This document shows, one piece after another, positions 24,447 through 35,533 of a stretch of 64,000 bases of DNA. Position 1 is the first letter of the stretch. Each line of letters starts with the position of its first letter. This DNA comes from Flavobacterium fluviatile (GTDB taxonomy: Bacteria; Bacteroidota; Bacteroidia; Flavobacteriales; Flavobacteriaceae): NCBI RefSeq assembly GCF_010645065.1, contig NZ_JAADZW010000012.1, positions 1 to 64,000 of the forward strand, in the 5' to 3' direction. Below the pieces are notes generated by a model. The model was given only the letters and a program-made list of their open reading frames with translations, searched no databases and had not been told where the DNA came from. A program made the position numbers and the translations under genes.

Positions 24447-27400
24447 ATGACTAACTATTTTGTTACAATTAAATCGAAGCATTTGAAATGCTTTTGTTTT
24501 TTGATCTTAATGTTTGCTTTTTCACTCAATGCGGGTGCGCAAACGAAAGTCAAAGGAACAGTATCTGATGCCAATGGTCCTATTCCTGGAGCTAATGTAA
24601 ACTTAAAGGGTACTAAAACTGGGGTAAGTACCGGTTTTGATGGTACCTATACTATTGATGTTCCGTCAAACGGAGTACTTGTTTTTAGCTTTATTGGCTT
24701 AAAAAACAAAGAAGTAGCAGTGAATGGGCAAACGCAAATTAATGTAAGCCTCGAAGAAGATTCAGCCGTTTTAAAAGAAGTTGTTGTTATTGGATACGGA
24801 ACACAAAGAAAAGAAGCGGTGACAGGATCTGTAGCTTCCCTTGGAGGAAAAGAGTTAAATGAAGTACAGTCTGCCAATATTACACAAGCATTGCAAGGAA
24901 GGCTGGCAGGGGTTGAGTTAACTCAAACATCGTCAAAACCAGGAGCCGCTATGCAGATCCGAATCCGTGGAACCAGATCACTTACCGGGGATAATGATCC
25001 TCTGATTGTACTTGATGGTGTTCCGTTTGGCGGACAAATAGGTGACATCAATCCTGTTGATATTAAATCCGTTGATGTTTTAAAAGATGCCTCTGCAACT
25101 GCTATTTATGGTTCAAGAGGGGCAAATGGAGTTATATTGATTACAACGAATAAAGGTCGAAAAAATCAACAAGCTACATTTTCTTATAACGGTTTTACCG
25201 GAATCAAGCAGGTTTTTGGTAAATACGATATGATGGACGGTGCCAAATTTGCAGCACTTCGTGATTATTCAACTTTGTATACAGACGGAGTTGATGAATC
25301 CAGAGATACTAATACAGACTGGCAGGATTCTCTTTATGGGGCTGGTGAAATGGTTAGTCATGATGTGAGCGTTTCTGGGGGTACAGAGCGTGGCTCTTAT
25401 AATGCGGGTTTAGGGTATTATAAAGAAGAATCTGTTTTGCCGGGTCAAAAATATGAGCGTTTCAGTCTTAGAGGAGGTTTAGATCAGCAGATTGGAAAAA
25501 TTTTTCGTATGGGATTTACTACCAATAGTAATTATACTGTTACAAATGGTGATAATATTGGAACAGGAACTATCTTAGGTACATCTCCTTTGGCCAATCC
25601 TTATAATGCAGATGGATCCCTGAAAAGAACAGTAAGAATGGCAGCTGATGAAAACTGGGTTTATACAAGAAATACGATTGAAGATTTGGGAGAATCGTAT
25701 GTTAACCAGACCAGAGCTTTTAGTTCTTATAATAATATTTTCGCAGAGGTAAAGATACCAGGTGTAGAGGGTTTAAAATACCGTATGAACACCGGATTGA
25801 ACTTTCGTACTTCTAATAGTGGATATTATGAAGGATACGGAGTGTTTGATGTAAATCCAACAACAATTTCAAATGCAGCTATTAGCAACTCATTGGCTAC
25901 CCAATGGCTTATTGAGAATTTATTGACCTATGATAAAACTTTTGCTGACAGACACACTATTAACTTTGTCGGGTTGTATTCGAATGAACAGCGTACAAGC
26001 AACAGTTCCCGTATAACAAGAAACGGAATTACTTCTGATGCGTTTCAGTTTTACAACTTAGGGCAAAGTGAAGAAGAAGCAGTTATAAACCCTGGAGAAC
26101 AAGATTATACTCAATGGGGTTTAACTTCTTATATGGCCAGATTAATGTATTCATATGATAATAAATATTTTATTTCCGGAACAGTTCGTTCAGATGGTTC
26201 TTCAAGACTGGCACCAGGTAATAAATGGTTTACATATCCGGCTGTATCTGCAGGATGGACAGTTTCAAATGAATCTTTTATGAAAAAGCTTTCATGGGTT
26301 AATTTGATAAAATTGCGTGCCGGTTATGGTACAACTTCTAATCAGGCTGTAGCTCCGTACTCTACTTTAGGTGCATTGGGTACAAGACCTTATAATTTTG
26401 GAAGTACAAACTCTACAGGAGTATATGTTACACAAGCACCGAATCCGAATTTAGGTTGGGAATTCTCTACAACATGGAATTACGGATTAGATTTCGGATT
26501 CTTCAATAATCGTTTATCTGGTACAGTTGAATATTATACAACACACACAACTGATGTTCTGCAAAGTGTTAATCTACCGCCAACAGGAGGTGTGAGCAGT
26601 TATATTGGAAACGTTGGAGAGACTGAGAATAAAGGTTTTGAAATAGCATTAAACGGAGTAATTCTTGATAATCCAAAAGGACTGACCTGGACAGTTGGTT
26701 TTAACTTATATGCAAACGATAACAAGTTGGTCAAACTTGCTTCTGGAGCTACAAGAGATGAGGGGAATTCCTGGTTTGTAGGTCATAATATCAATTCTAT
26801 TTACGATTATCAAAAAGTGGGTATTTGGCAAGAGGGTGATCCTTACATGTCAATATATGAGCCTGGACCAACTGGAATCAATCAACAAGGAACTGTAGTA
26901 GGATCTATTAAAGTGAAATATACAGGCGATTTTAATCCGGATGGGTCACCAACACGTGCAATTAATGCAAGCGACAGACAAATTATAGACACTGATCCTG
27001 ATTTTCAGGGAGGTTTCAATACAAATTTAACGTATAAAGGTTTTGATTTTTCTGCCGTTGGAGCGTTTAAAAGTGGTGGTGTCTTAATCAGTACACTTTA
27101 TGGAGGAGCAAGTTATCTTAACCTTCTTAACGGTCGAAGAAGTAATGTTGACGTAGATTACTGGACACCGGATAACAGAGATGCCGAATTCCCTAATCCA
27201 AGAGGTATTAGAAGCGGTGATAACCCAAAATATATGTCAACAATGGGCTATTTCGATGCATCGTATGTAAAAATCAGAGCGATAACACTTGGTTATACAT
27301 TGGATCAGCAGTTTATGAGAGATTTAGGTATTGAAAAACTAAGACTGTATGTTACCGCACAAAATCCTTTTGTACTTTTCTCTCCGTACCACAAGCAGTC

Positions 27401-27536
27401 TGGAATGGATCCTGAAACAAATTCATTTGGAGATGAAAACCAGGCAGTCAATTCATACCAACGCAGGTTTTTGGTTATTGGAACAAACACACCTTCAACC
27501 CGAAATTATTTATTCGGACTTAACTTAACATTTTAA
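24447..27536 (+). CDS. SusC/RagA family TonB-linked outer-membrane transporter (xylan locus)
   Basis: This 1029-residue outer-membrane transporter imports oligosaccharides with TonB energy. It has a signal peptide with a long N-terminal region (cleavage near NAGAQ) and a carboxypeptidase-regulatory-like domain (about residues 33-110). The SusC signature EVVVIGYGTQRK is followed by a plug domain (IRIRGTRSLTGDNDPLIVLDGVPF, shown here in part only as context for the plug) and a 22-strand-type barrel ending in LFGLNLTF. It is paired with a SusD gene 12 bp downstream. The xylan enzymes on both sides indicate xylo-oligosaccharide import. Its promoter carries the overlapping LacI-type operator. Confidence 0.92.
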   Translation: MTNYFVTIKSKHLKCFCFLILMFAFSLNAGAQTKVKGTVSDANGPIPGANVNLKGTKTGVSTGFDGTYTIDVPSNGVLVFSFIGLKNKEVAVNGQTQINVSLEEDSAVLKEVVVIGYGTQRKEAVTGSVASLGGKELNEVQSANITQALQGRLAGVELTQTSSKPGAAMQIRIRGTRSLTGDNDPLIVLDGVPFGGQIGDINPVDIKSVDVLKDASATAIYGSRGANGVILITTNKGRKNQQATFSYNGFTGIKQVFGKYDMMDGAKFAALRDYSTLYTDGVDESRDTNTDWQDSLYGAGEMVSHDVSVSGGTERGSYNAGLGYYKEESVLPGQKYERFSLRGGLDQQIGKIFRMGFTTNSNYTVTNGDNIGTGTILGTSPLANPYNADGSLKRTVRMAADENWVYTRNTIEDLGESYVNQTRAFSSYNNIFAEVKIPGVEGLKYRMNTGLNFRTSNSGYYEGYGVFDVNPTTISNAAISNSLATQWLIENLLTYDKTFADRHTINFVGLYSNEQRTSNSSRITRNGITSDAFQFYNLGQSEEEAVINPGEQDYTQWGLTSYMARLMYSYDNKYFISGTVRSDGSSRLAPGNKWFTYPAVSAGWTVSNESFMKKLSWVNLIKLRAGYGTTSNQAVAPYSTLGALGTRPYNFGSTNSTGVYVTQAPNPNLGWEFSTTWNYGLDFGFFNNRLSGTVEYYTTHTTDVLQSVNLPPTGGVSSYIGNVGETENKGFEIALNGVILDNPKGLTWTVGFNLYANDNKLVKLASGATRDEGNSWFVGHNINSIYDYQKVGIWQEGDPYMSIYEPGPTGINQQGTVVGSIKVKYTGDFNPDGSPTRAINASDRQIIDTDPDFQGGFNTNLTYKGFDFSAVGAFKSGGVLISTLYGGASYLNLLNGRRSNVDVDYWTPDNRDAEFPNPRGIRSGDNPKYMSTMGYFDASYVKIRAITLGYTLDQQFMRDLGIEKLRLYVTAQNPFVLFSPYHKQSGMDPETNSFGDENQAVNSYQRRFLVIGTNTPSTRNYLFGLNLTF

Positions 27537-27548
27537 TCAGGAACAACC

Positions 27549-29492
27549 ATGAAACGATATATTTATAAAAAATTAATTATAGGATCAGTAGTATTGTTCT
27601 CCCTTGCAGGCTGCTCTGATATTTTAGAAGAAAAACCACATGACTTTTATGAACCGGGCTATTTTAAAACAGAAGCAGGTGTAAAACAGGGATTAACTTC
27701 ACATTATGCTCATTTACGCTGGATATACGGACAGGCCTATTATTACAATTCTGTTCAGACCGGTACAGATGAAAATACTTATGGACAACAGGCTGACGGA
27801 AACTTCAAAGATCATGATTTATCAGGTGTTGGAGTAATTAATCCAAATTCAAGCAGAGCTGATGTAGTTTGGAACAATTCATACAATGATATCAATACTG
27901 CCAGTGGAATTATTGAAAACGGTGCATCTGTAGGTGTTGCAAACAGTCTTATTGCTGAGTCCAGATTTTTTAGGGCATTTGATTACTTTTTATTGGTACA
28001 GAATTTTGGTGGTGTTCCTTTGGATTTGGGAGCAGGTGAACTGAAATTTAACACTAAACCGTCGAGATCTTCTAAACGAAACACGGTATCAGAAGTTTAC
28101 ACTAAAGCTATTTTTCCGGATTTGGTAATAGCTGTAAATGATTTACCTGATGCACCAAGATTAACAGGTACAGCGACTAAAACATTAGCCCGCCTATTTT
28201 TGGCAAAAGCTTACCTGACTTATGCCTGGTGGTTAGAAAATCCAAATAATATTCCAACTTATCCGGATACGCCAAGAACAGATCCTGATGGACACAACGC
28301 ACAATGGTATTTTCAGAAAGCTTATGACATCGCTTTAGAAGGAATTAATAATCCGGGTTCATATGGATTGTTGGATTATTATTATGATGTTAACTTAGGC
28401 TCAAATGACCGCAATAAAGAAATGATGCTTTATGCTGATCACACTGAAGAAAGTGAATATTACAATGGAGCCAGTCTAACTTACGGAAGCGGAGGCTCGC
28501 CTGATAATTTTGCAGGATGGATGGGTACCTTTAATTACACCGCTATAAGAAGTAAAAACGGAACAGCTTCTGTATCGTCTGTGCAAAGAGCTGCTGATCA
28601 ATTCTTAGGACGTCCATGGGTAAGAATGGTGCCGCCTATTGAAGTTTTTACAAACACTTTTGCCGATAAAACTAATGATTCAAGATATGACGGAACATTT
28701 ACTTCTGTTTATCGCGGAAATTGGAATTTGCTGGGAACAGGACTAACAAATGTAGCTACGCTTAATAATGCTAATGGATTAGCTGTAGCACCAAATGGAG
28801 CAATTTTAACTTTCCTAAATGATGAACCGGCTACACCAATTACTTATCCTGCCGGAGCGGGTGACAGCGGTGTTGGTGCAGGAGTTTTACCAGGAAGAGC
28901 AGATTATGTTATTTCACCATCCGGAATAAGCAGAATAGTTTATCCGGGTTTATGGAAATTAGGTCCATACCGTACTGACAATGCAGGAGGATTAGGACAG
29001 CCGAATGCTGGTAGTACCAGACCATTCCCGATAGCTAAATTTTCTGAACTTTATTTTGTTGCCGCAGAAGCTGCAGTAAAAGGAGCGACCGGTTCTATGA
29101 CAGCCAGAAGCCTGATAAATGTAATACGTGCCCGTGCAGGAAAATGGCGTTGGGATAACAATGGCAATACAGCGAAGAGTGCAGACAACAGTGCTGTATT
29201 AACCAGTGCAACTCCGGCTGTAATTACTATTAATTATATTTTGGCGGAACGTTCCAGAGAATATTACGGCGAGGGATACCGCTGGTACGACTTAGTAAGA
29301 ACTCAAAAATGGAATGAACTTGCAGGTACTTACTCAATTGGTGGATCGAACTACGGTCAGCACACGCCACAAGTTGTTACCAGAACTATTGAACCATATC
29401 ATTATTTACGCCCAATTCCACAGGGTCAGATAGATTTAATGGAAATGAGTGCTGCTGAAAAAGCAGAATATCAAAATCCAGGATATAACTAA
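27549..29492 (+). CDS. SusD/RagB family surface glycan-binding lipoprotein (xylan locus)
   Basis: The 647-residue lipoprotein (LAGCSDILEEKP, Cys about residue 22) forms the lid of the SusC pore and binds the incoming glycan. Typical SusD features are the N-terminal tetratricopeptide-like helices, the AESRFFRAFDYFLLVQNFGGVPL segment (here around residues 138-160), and the C-terminal RSREYYGEGYRWYDLVRTQKW and HYLRPIPQGQIDL regions. At 647 residues it is longer than many SusD proteins, with an insert around residues 300-450 rich in Gly, Asn and Thr. It is co-transcribed with susC, and a strong hairpin terminator follows at 29584. Confidence 0.92.
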   Translation: MKRYIYKKLIIGSVVLFSLAGCSDILEEKPHDFYEPGYFKTEAGVKQGLTSHYAHLRWIYGQAYYYNSVQTGTDENTYGQQADGNFKDHDLSGVGVINPNSSRADVVWNNSYNDINTASGIIENGASVGVANSLIAESRFFRAFDYFLLVQNFGGVPLDLGAGELKFNTKPSRSSKRNTVSEVYTKAIFPDLVIAVNDLPDAPRLTGTATKTLARLFLAKAYLTYAWWLENPNNIPTYPDTPRTDPDGHNAQWYFQKAYDIALEGINNPGSYGLLDYYYDVNLGSNDRNKEMMLYADHTEESEYYNGASLTYGSGGSPDNFAGWMGTFNYTAIRSKNGTASVSSVQRAADQFLGRPWVRMVPPIEVFTNTFADKTNDSRYDGTFTSVYRGNWNLLGTGLTNVATLNNANGLAVAPNGAILTFLNDEPATPITYPAGAGDSGVGAGVLPGRADYVISPSGISRIVYPGLWKLGPYRTDNAGGLGQPNAGSTRPFPIAKFSELYFVAAEAAVKGATGSMTARSLINVIRARAGKWRWDNNGNTAKSADNSAVLTSATPAVITINYILAERSREYYGEGYRWYDLVRTQKWNELAGTYSIGGSNYGQHTPQVVTRTIEPYHYLRPIPQGQIDLMEMSAAEKAEYQNPGYN

Positions 29493-29583
29493 TTGATAAT
29501 ACTATGAGCAAATTTAACTGTAGTTATAAGTGTTAATTTTACAGAATGGCTTATAAGTTAGTTATGTAAGTTTGCTTAGTTTG

Positions 29584-29611
29584 AAGCCGGGGATTAATTT
29601 CCCCGGCTTTT
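29584..29611 (+). terminator. Strong terminator between susCD and the enzyme genes
   Basis: AAGCCGGGGA and TCCCCGGCTT form a GC-rich 10-bp stem with a 6-nt loop and four T residues. It lies about 90 bp after the susD stop and 140 bp before GH43. Read-through would give less enzyme than transporter transcript, unless GH43 has its own promoter. Confidence 0.8.
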
Positions 29612-29752
29612 AAATTCTGAATTCAACACATGAAGTGCAGGTTTATCAGGTGTTATACTTATAGATAATAAACACTAATGTAGTTGACATAAAATTGAAT
29701 ACTTTTAGATATAGGACATTTTCAAATAAATGTTAAAAATAAACCAGTACAA

Positions 29753-31486
29753 ATGAAACAGAAGCCCATATTTTTCTTATTATCAATATCATTATTGTTT
29801 CTTTTTTCTTTTAATGAAGCAGATACTCTTCCAAAAATAAAGACTGAAAGAGGCCCGATTTTTTCCAATGTTATTTATCAGGGCGATGATGACATCTATA
29901 AAAATAATCCATTGAAACCAGATGAATTTTACTCTCCGGTTTTACAGGGGTGTTATCCGGATCCGGCCATTACCAGAAAAGGAGATGACTATTATATGGT
30001 TTGTTCCTCATTTGCCATGTTTCCGGGTGTCCCAATTTTCCATTCAAAAGATTTAGTAAACTGGACTGACTTAGGGGGAGTATTAAACAAGGTTTCAGAA
30101 TTTAACCCTCATGATACCGGTATTAGTGCCGGGGTATATGCTCCAGGGATAACATATAATCCTCATAATGACACTTTTTATATGATTGTAACAGCATTTT
30201 CGGGAGGTTTGGGTAATATTATAGTGAAAACAAAAGACCCTATGAAAGGATGGGGAAGTCCGATAAAATTAGCTTTTGAAGGAATCGATCCTTGCATCTT
30301 TTTTGATGATAACGGAAAAGGCTATGTGGTTCACAACGATGCTCCTGATAAAGGAAAACAATTATACGAAGGTCATCGCGTTATTAAAATTTGGGAATAT
30401 GATCTTGAAAATGATAAAGTAATTCCGGGCACTGATAAAATTATAGTAGATGGAGGCGTCGATCTTTCTAAAAAACCAATATGGATCGAAGCACCTCACT
30501 TATATAAAAAAGACGGGCGTTATTATTTGATGTGCGCTGAAGGAGGGACTGGCGGAAACCATAGCGAAGTTGTTTTTGTCAGTGATAATCCAAAAGGGCC
30601 TTTTATACCGGCATCTAATAATCCGATTCTGACCCAAAGATATTTCCCAAAGGACAGAGCCAATAAAGTTGACTGGGCTGGTCATGCAGACTTGGTTCTT
30701 GGGCCTGATAATAAATATTATGGTGTATTTTTAGGAGTTCGTCCTAATGACAAGGACAGGGTTAATACCGGACGCGAAACTTTTATGCTGCCTGTGGACT
30801 GGTCAGGCTTTTTTCCTGTTTTTGAAAATGGATTAGTGCCTCTTGAACCAAAAATAAAAATGCCTAAAGGAGTTACTGAAAATAAAGCTGGCAAAGCTGG
30901 ATTTTTTCCAAATGGGAATTTTACGTTTACCGATAATTTTACTTCTGAAAAATTAGATTACAGATGGATAGGACTCAGGGGGCCTCGTGAAAATTTCATT
31001 TCGATAACTAAAAAAGGACTTCATGTTAATCCTTTCGCAGTAAATATTAAAGAAATGAAACCAACTTCGACGCTTTTTCACAGACAAATGCACAACACTT
31101 TTTCTTTTGCGGCAACAATAGATTATAAACCGGCATCTGAAAAGGATCTGGCAGGAATTGTATGTTTACAAAATGAGCGTTTTAATTATGTTTTTGGAAT
31201 AACAAAAAAAGGAAAGGATACCTATATTTTGCTGGAAAGAACAGAAAAAGGGCAGTCAGAAATTATTGCCAGCACTAAAATTGAAATTAAAAAGCCAGTT
31301 CGTCTTCAGGTAAAAGCCAAGGGAGACAGTTATGAATTTAGTTATTCTTTAAACGGTGCCGATTTTGAAAACTTAGGAGGAAGCGTTTCCGGAGATATAC
31401 TTTCAACAAATGTAGCCGGAGGTTTTACAGGAGCGCTGGTTGGGTTGTATGCTACAGCTGCAAATGATGCTCAGCCAAAAAATTAG
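29753..31486 (+). CDS. GH43 family beta-xylosidase/alpha-L-arabinofuranosidase
   Basis: The 577-residue secreted protein has an N-terminal signal peptide (hydrophobic residues 5-20) and a five-bladed GH43 propeller. The catalytic base is Asp70 in CYPDPAITRKGDDYY, the pKa-modulating Asp lies in GIDPCIFFDDNG, and the acid Glu is in IEAPHLYKKDGRYYL. The C-terminal 180 residues form a beta-sandwich (FTDNFTSEKLDYRWIGLRGP) typical of GH43 xylosidases with a C2-type domain. It would release xylose and/or arabinose from arabinoxylo-oligosaccharides; which one cannot be settled by eye. It is the first of five plus-strand genes with gaps of 20-100 bp, forming the second enzyme operon of the locus. Confidence 0.9.
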   Translation: MKQKPIFFLLSISLLFLFSFNEADTLPKIKTERGPIFSNVIYQGDDDIYKNNPLKPDEFYSPVLQGCYPDPAITRKGDDYYMVCSSFAMFPGVPIFHSKDLVNWTDLGGVLNKVSEFNPHDTGISAGVYAPGITYNPHNDTFYMIVTAFSGGLGNIIVKTKDPMKGWGSPIKLAFEGIDPCIFFDDNGKGYVVHNDAPDKGKQLYEGHRVIKIWEYDLENDKVIPGTDKIIVDGGVDLSKKPIWIEAPHLYKKDGRYYLMCAEGGTGGNHSEVVFVSDNPKGPFIPASNNPILTQRYFPKDRANKVDWAGHADLVLGPDNKYYGVFLGVRPNDKDRVNTGRETFMLPVDWSGFFPVFENGLVPLEPKIKMPKGVTENKAGKAGFFPNGNFTFTDNFTSEKLDYRWIGLRGPRENFISITKKGLHVNPFAVNIKEMKPTSTLFHRQMHNTFSFAATIDYKPASEKDLAGIVCLQNERFNYVFGITKKGKDTYILLERTEKGQSEIIASTKIEIKKPVRLQVKAKGDSYEFSYSLNGADFENLGGSVSGDILSTNVAGGFTGALVGLYATAANDAQPKN

Positions 31487-31514
31487 AACTGATAAATAGT
31501 AGGAACAGCTATAT

Positions 31515-32765
31515 ATGAAAAGAGAATATTTTAATAGTTTATTGTTTATACCTCTCTTGCTTTTGGTTATGGGATGTAAGTCGAATCAGTCGTTTACAAC
31601 TGGAGCAGACAAATTAAAAAATAAAGAATGGGTTGGTACATGGGCAACAGCGCAACAGTTGGTAGAACCCAATAATATGCCCCCGGCACCAGGTTTGACC
31701 AATAATACCATTCGCCAAATTGTCAGGGTTTCTATTGGTGGAAAAAAATTGCGACTAAGATTTTCTAATATCTTTAGTGATGAATCAACGGTTATAAAAT
31801 CAGTAAGTGTTGCCAATGCAGTTGAGGGTTCAGTTATTGATTCCAAAAGTCAAAAACTGCTTAGTTTTATTGGAAATTCAGGAATCACAATGAATCCTAA
31901 TCAGCAGATTTTTTCAGATAATTTTGATTATGATCTGAAAGCCGGTCAACTTTTAGCAATTACCATTCATTATGGAGCAACTTCTAAGAAAACCTCTGGC
32001 CATCCGGGGTCCAGAACCACTTCGTATATTTTGCAAGGCGACCAAATAAATAATGTAGATTTTTCCGGAGCAATTAAAACAGATCACTGGTATTCTATTA
32101 TGGGTATCGATGTGATGGCTACAAAAGAATCGGCAAGTATTGTTTGTTTAGGAAATTCAATTACAGATGGGCGCGGTTCCGGAACCAACAGACAAAATCG
32201 TTGGACAGACATTTTATCTTCACGTTTATTGGCTAATGATGCTACTAAAAATATTGGTGTTTTAAATTTAGGAATTGGCGGAAATTGTGTTTTAAAAGGA
32301 GGTTTAGGACCAACTGCTTTAAACCGTTTTGATAGAGATGTTCTTTCTCAGCAAGGAGTAAAATGGCTGATGATTCTGGAAGGAATTAACGATATCGGAA
32401 GCCTGAAAAAAGCAGAAGATGTTCCTTCTCTTGTAAAAGAAATGACCGATGCTTATCAACTCATGATTGATAAAGCGCATGCAAAAAACATAAAAGTGTA
32501 TGGCTGTACGATTTTACCTTTCAAAAAATCATTTTACGATGCGCCTTTTAAACAAGATGCCAGAGACCAAATCAACGAATGGATTCGAAGCAAAGGTAAT
32601 TTTGATGCCGTAATTGATTTTGATAAAGTAATGGTTTCTCAAACCGAAGAGAAAACTATTTTGTCCGATATGCATGACGGCGACTTTTTGCATCCCAACG
32701 AATCAGGCTACCTCAGAATGGGAGAAGCTGTAGATCTGGATCTTTTTAAACAGGACTTTAAATGA
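31515..32765 (+). CDS. SGNH/GDSL hydrolase lipoprotein, probable carbohydrate esterase
   Basis: The 416-residue lipoprotein (LVMGCKSNQ, Cys about residue 21) has an N-terminal beta-rich segment beginning EWVGTWATAQQLVEP. A GDSL/SGNH catalytic domain follows: Ser215 in GNSITDG, Gly in GIGGN, Asn in EGINDIG, and the Asp/His pair in DGDFLHPNESGY. Family members in plant-polysaccharide loci are often deacetylases, and acetyl removal from xylan or arabinoxylan fits this operon. A lipase-type role cannot be excluded from sequence. The start is 28 bp after GH43 and the stop 20 bp before the multi-domain esterase. Confidence 0.82.
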   Translation: MKREYFNSLLFIPLLLLVMGCKSNQSFTTGADKLKNKEWVGTWATAQQLVEPNNMPPAPGLTNNTIRQIVRVSIGGKKLRLRFSNIFSDESTVIKSVSVANAVEGSVIDSKSQKLLSFIGNSGITMNPNQQIFSDNFDYDLKAGQLLAITIHYGATSKKTSGHPGSRTTSYILQGDQINNVDFSGAIKTDHWYSIMGIDVMATKESASIVCLGNSITDGRGSGTNRQNRWTDILSSRLLANDATKNIGVLNLGIGGNCVLKGGLGPTALNRFDRDVLSQQGVKWLMILEGINDIGSLKKAEDVPSLVKEMTDAYQLMIDKAHAKNIKVYGCTILPFKKSFYDAPFKQDARDQINEWIRSKGNFDAVIDFDKVMVSQTEEKTILSDMHDGDFLHPNESGYLRMGEAVDLDLFKQDFK

Positions 32766-32770
32766 TTTAA

Positions 32771-35494
<2,724 letters not shown>

Positions 35495-35533
35495 AAGGAG
35501 TAATTTTTTATAATTCATTTTTAATAAAATACA

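Noticed and set aside
29681..29708. TTG and TACTTTTA before GH43 as a promoter
   Set aside because: The spacing of about 13 bp is too short for a Bacteroidota promoter and the -7 box lacks the final G.
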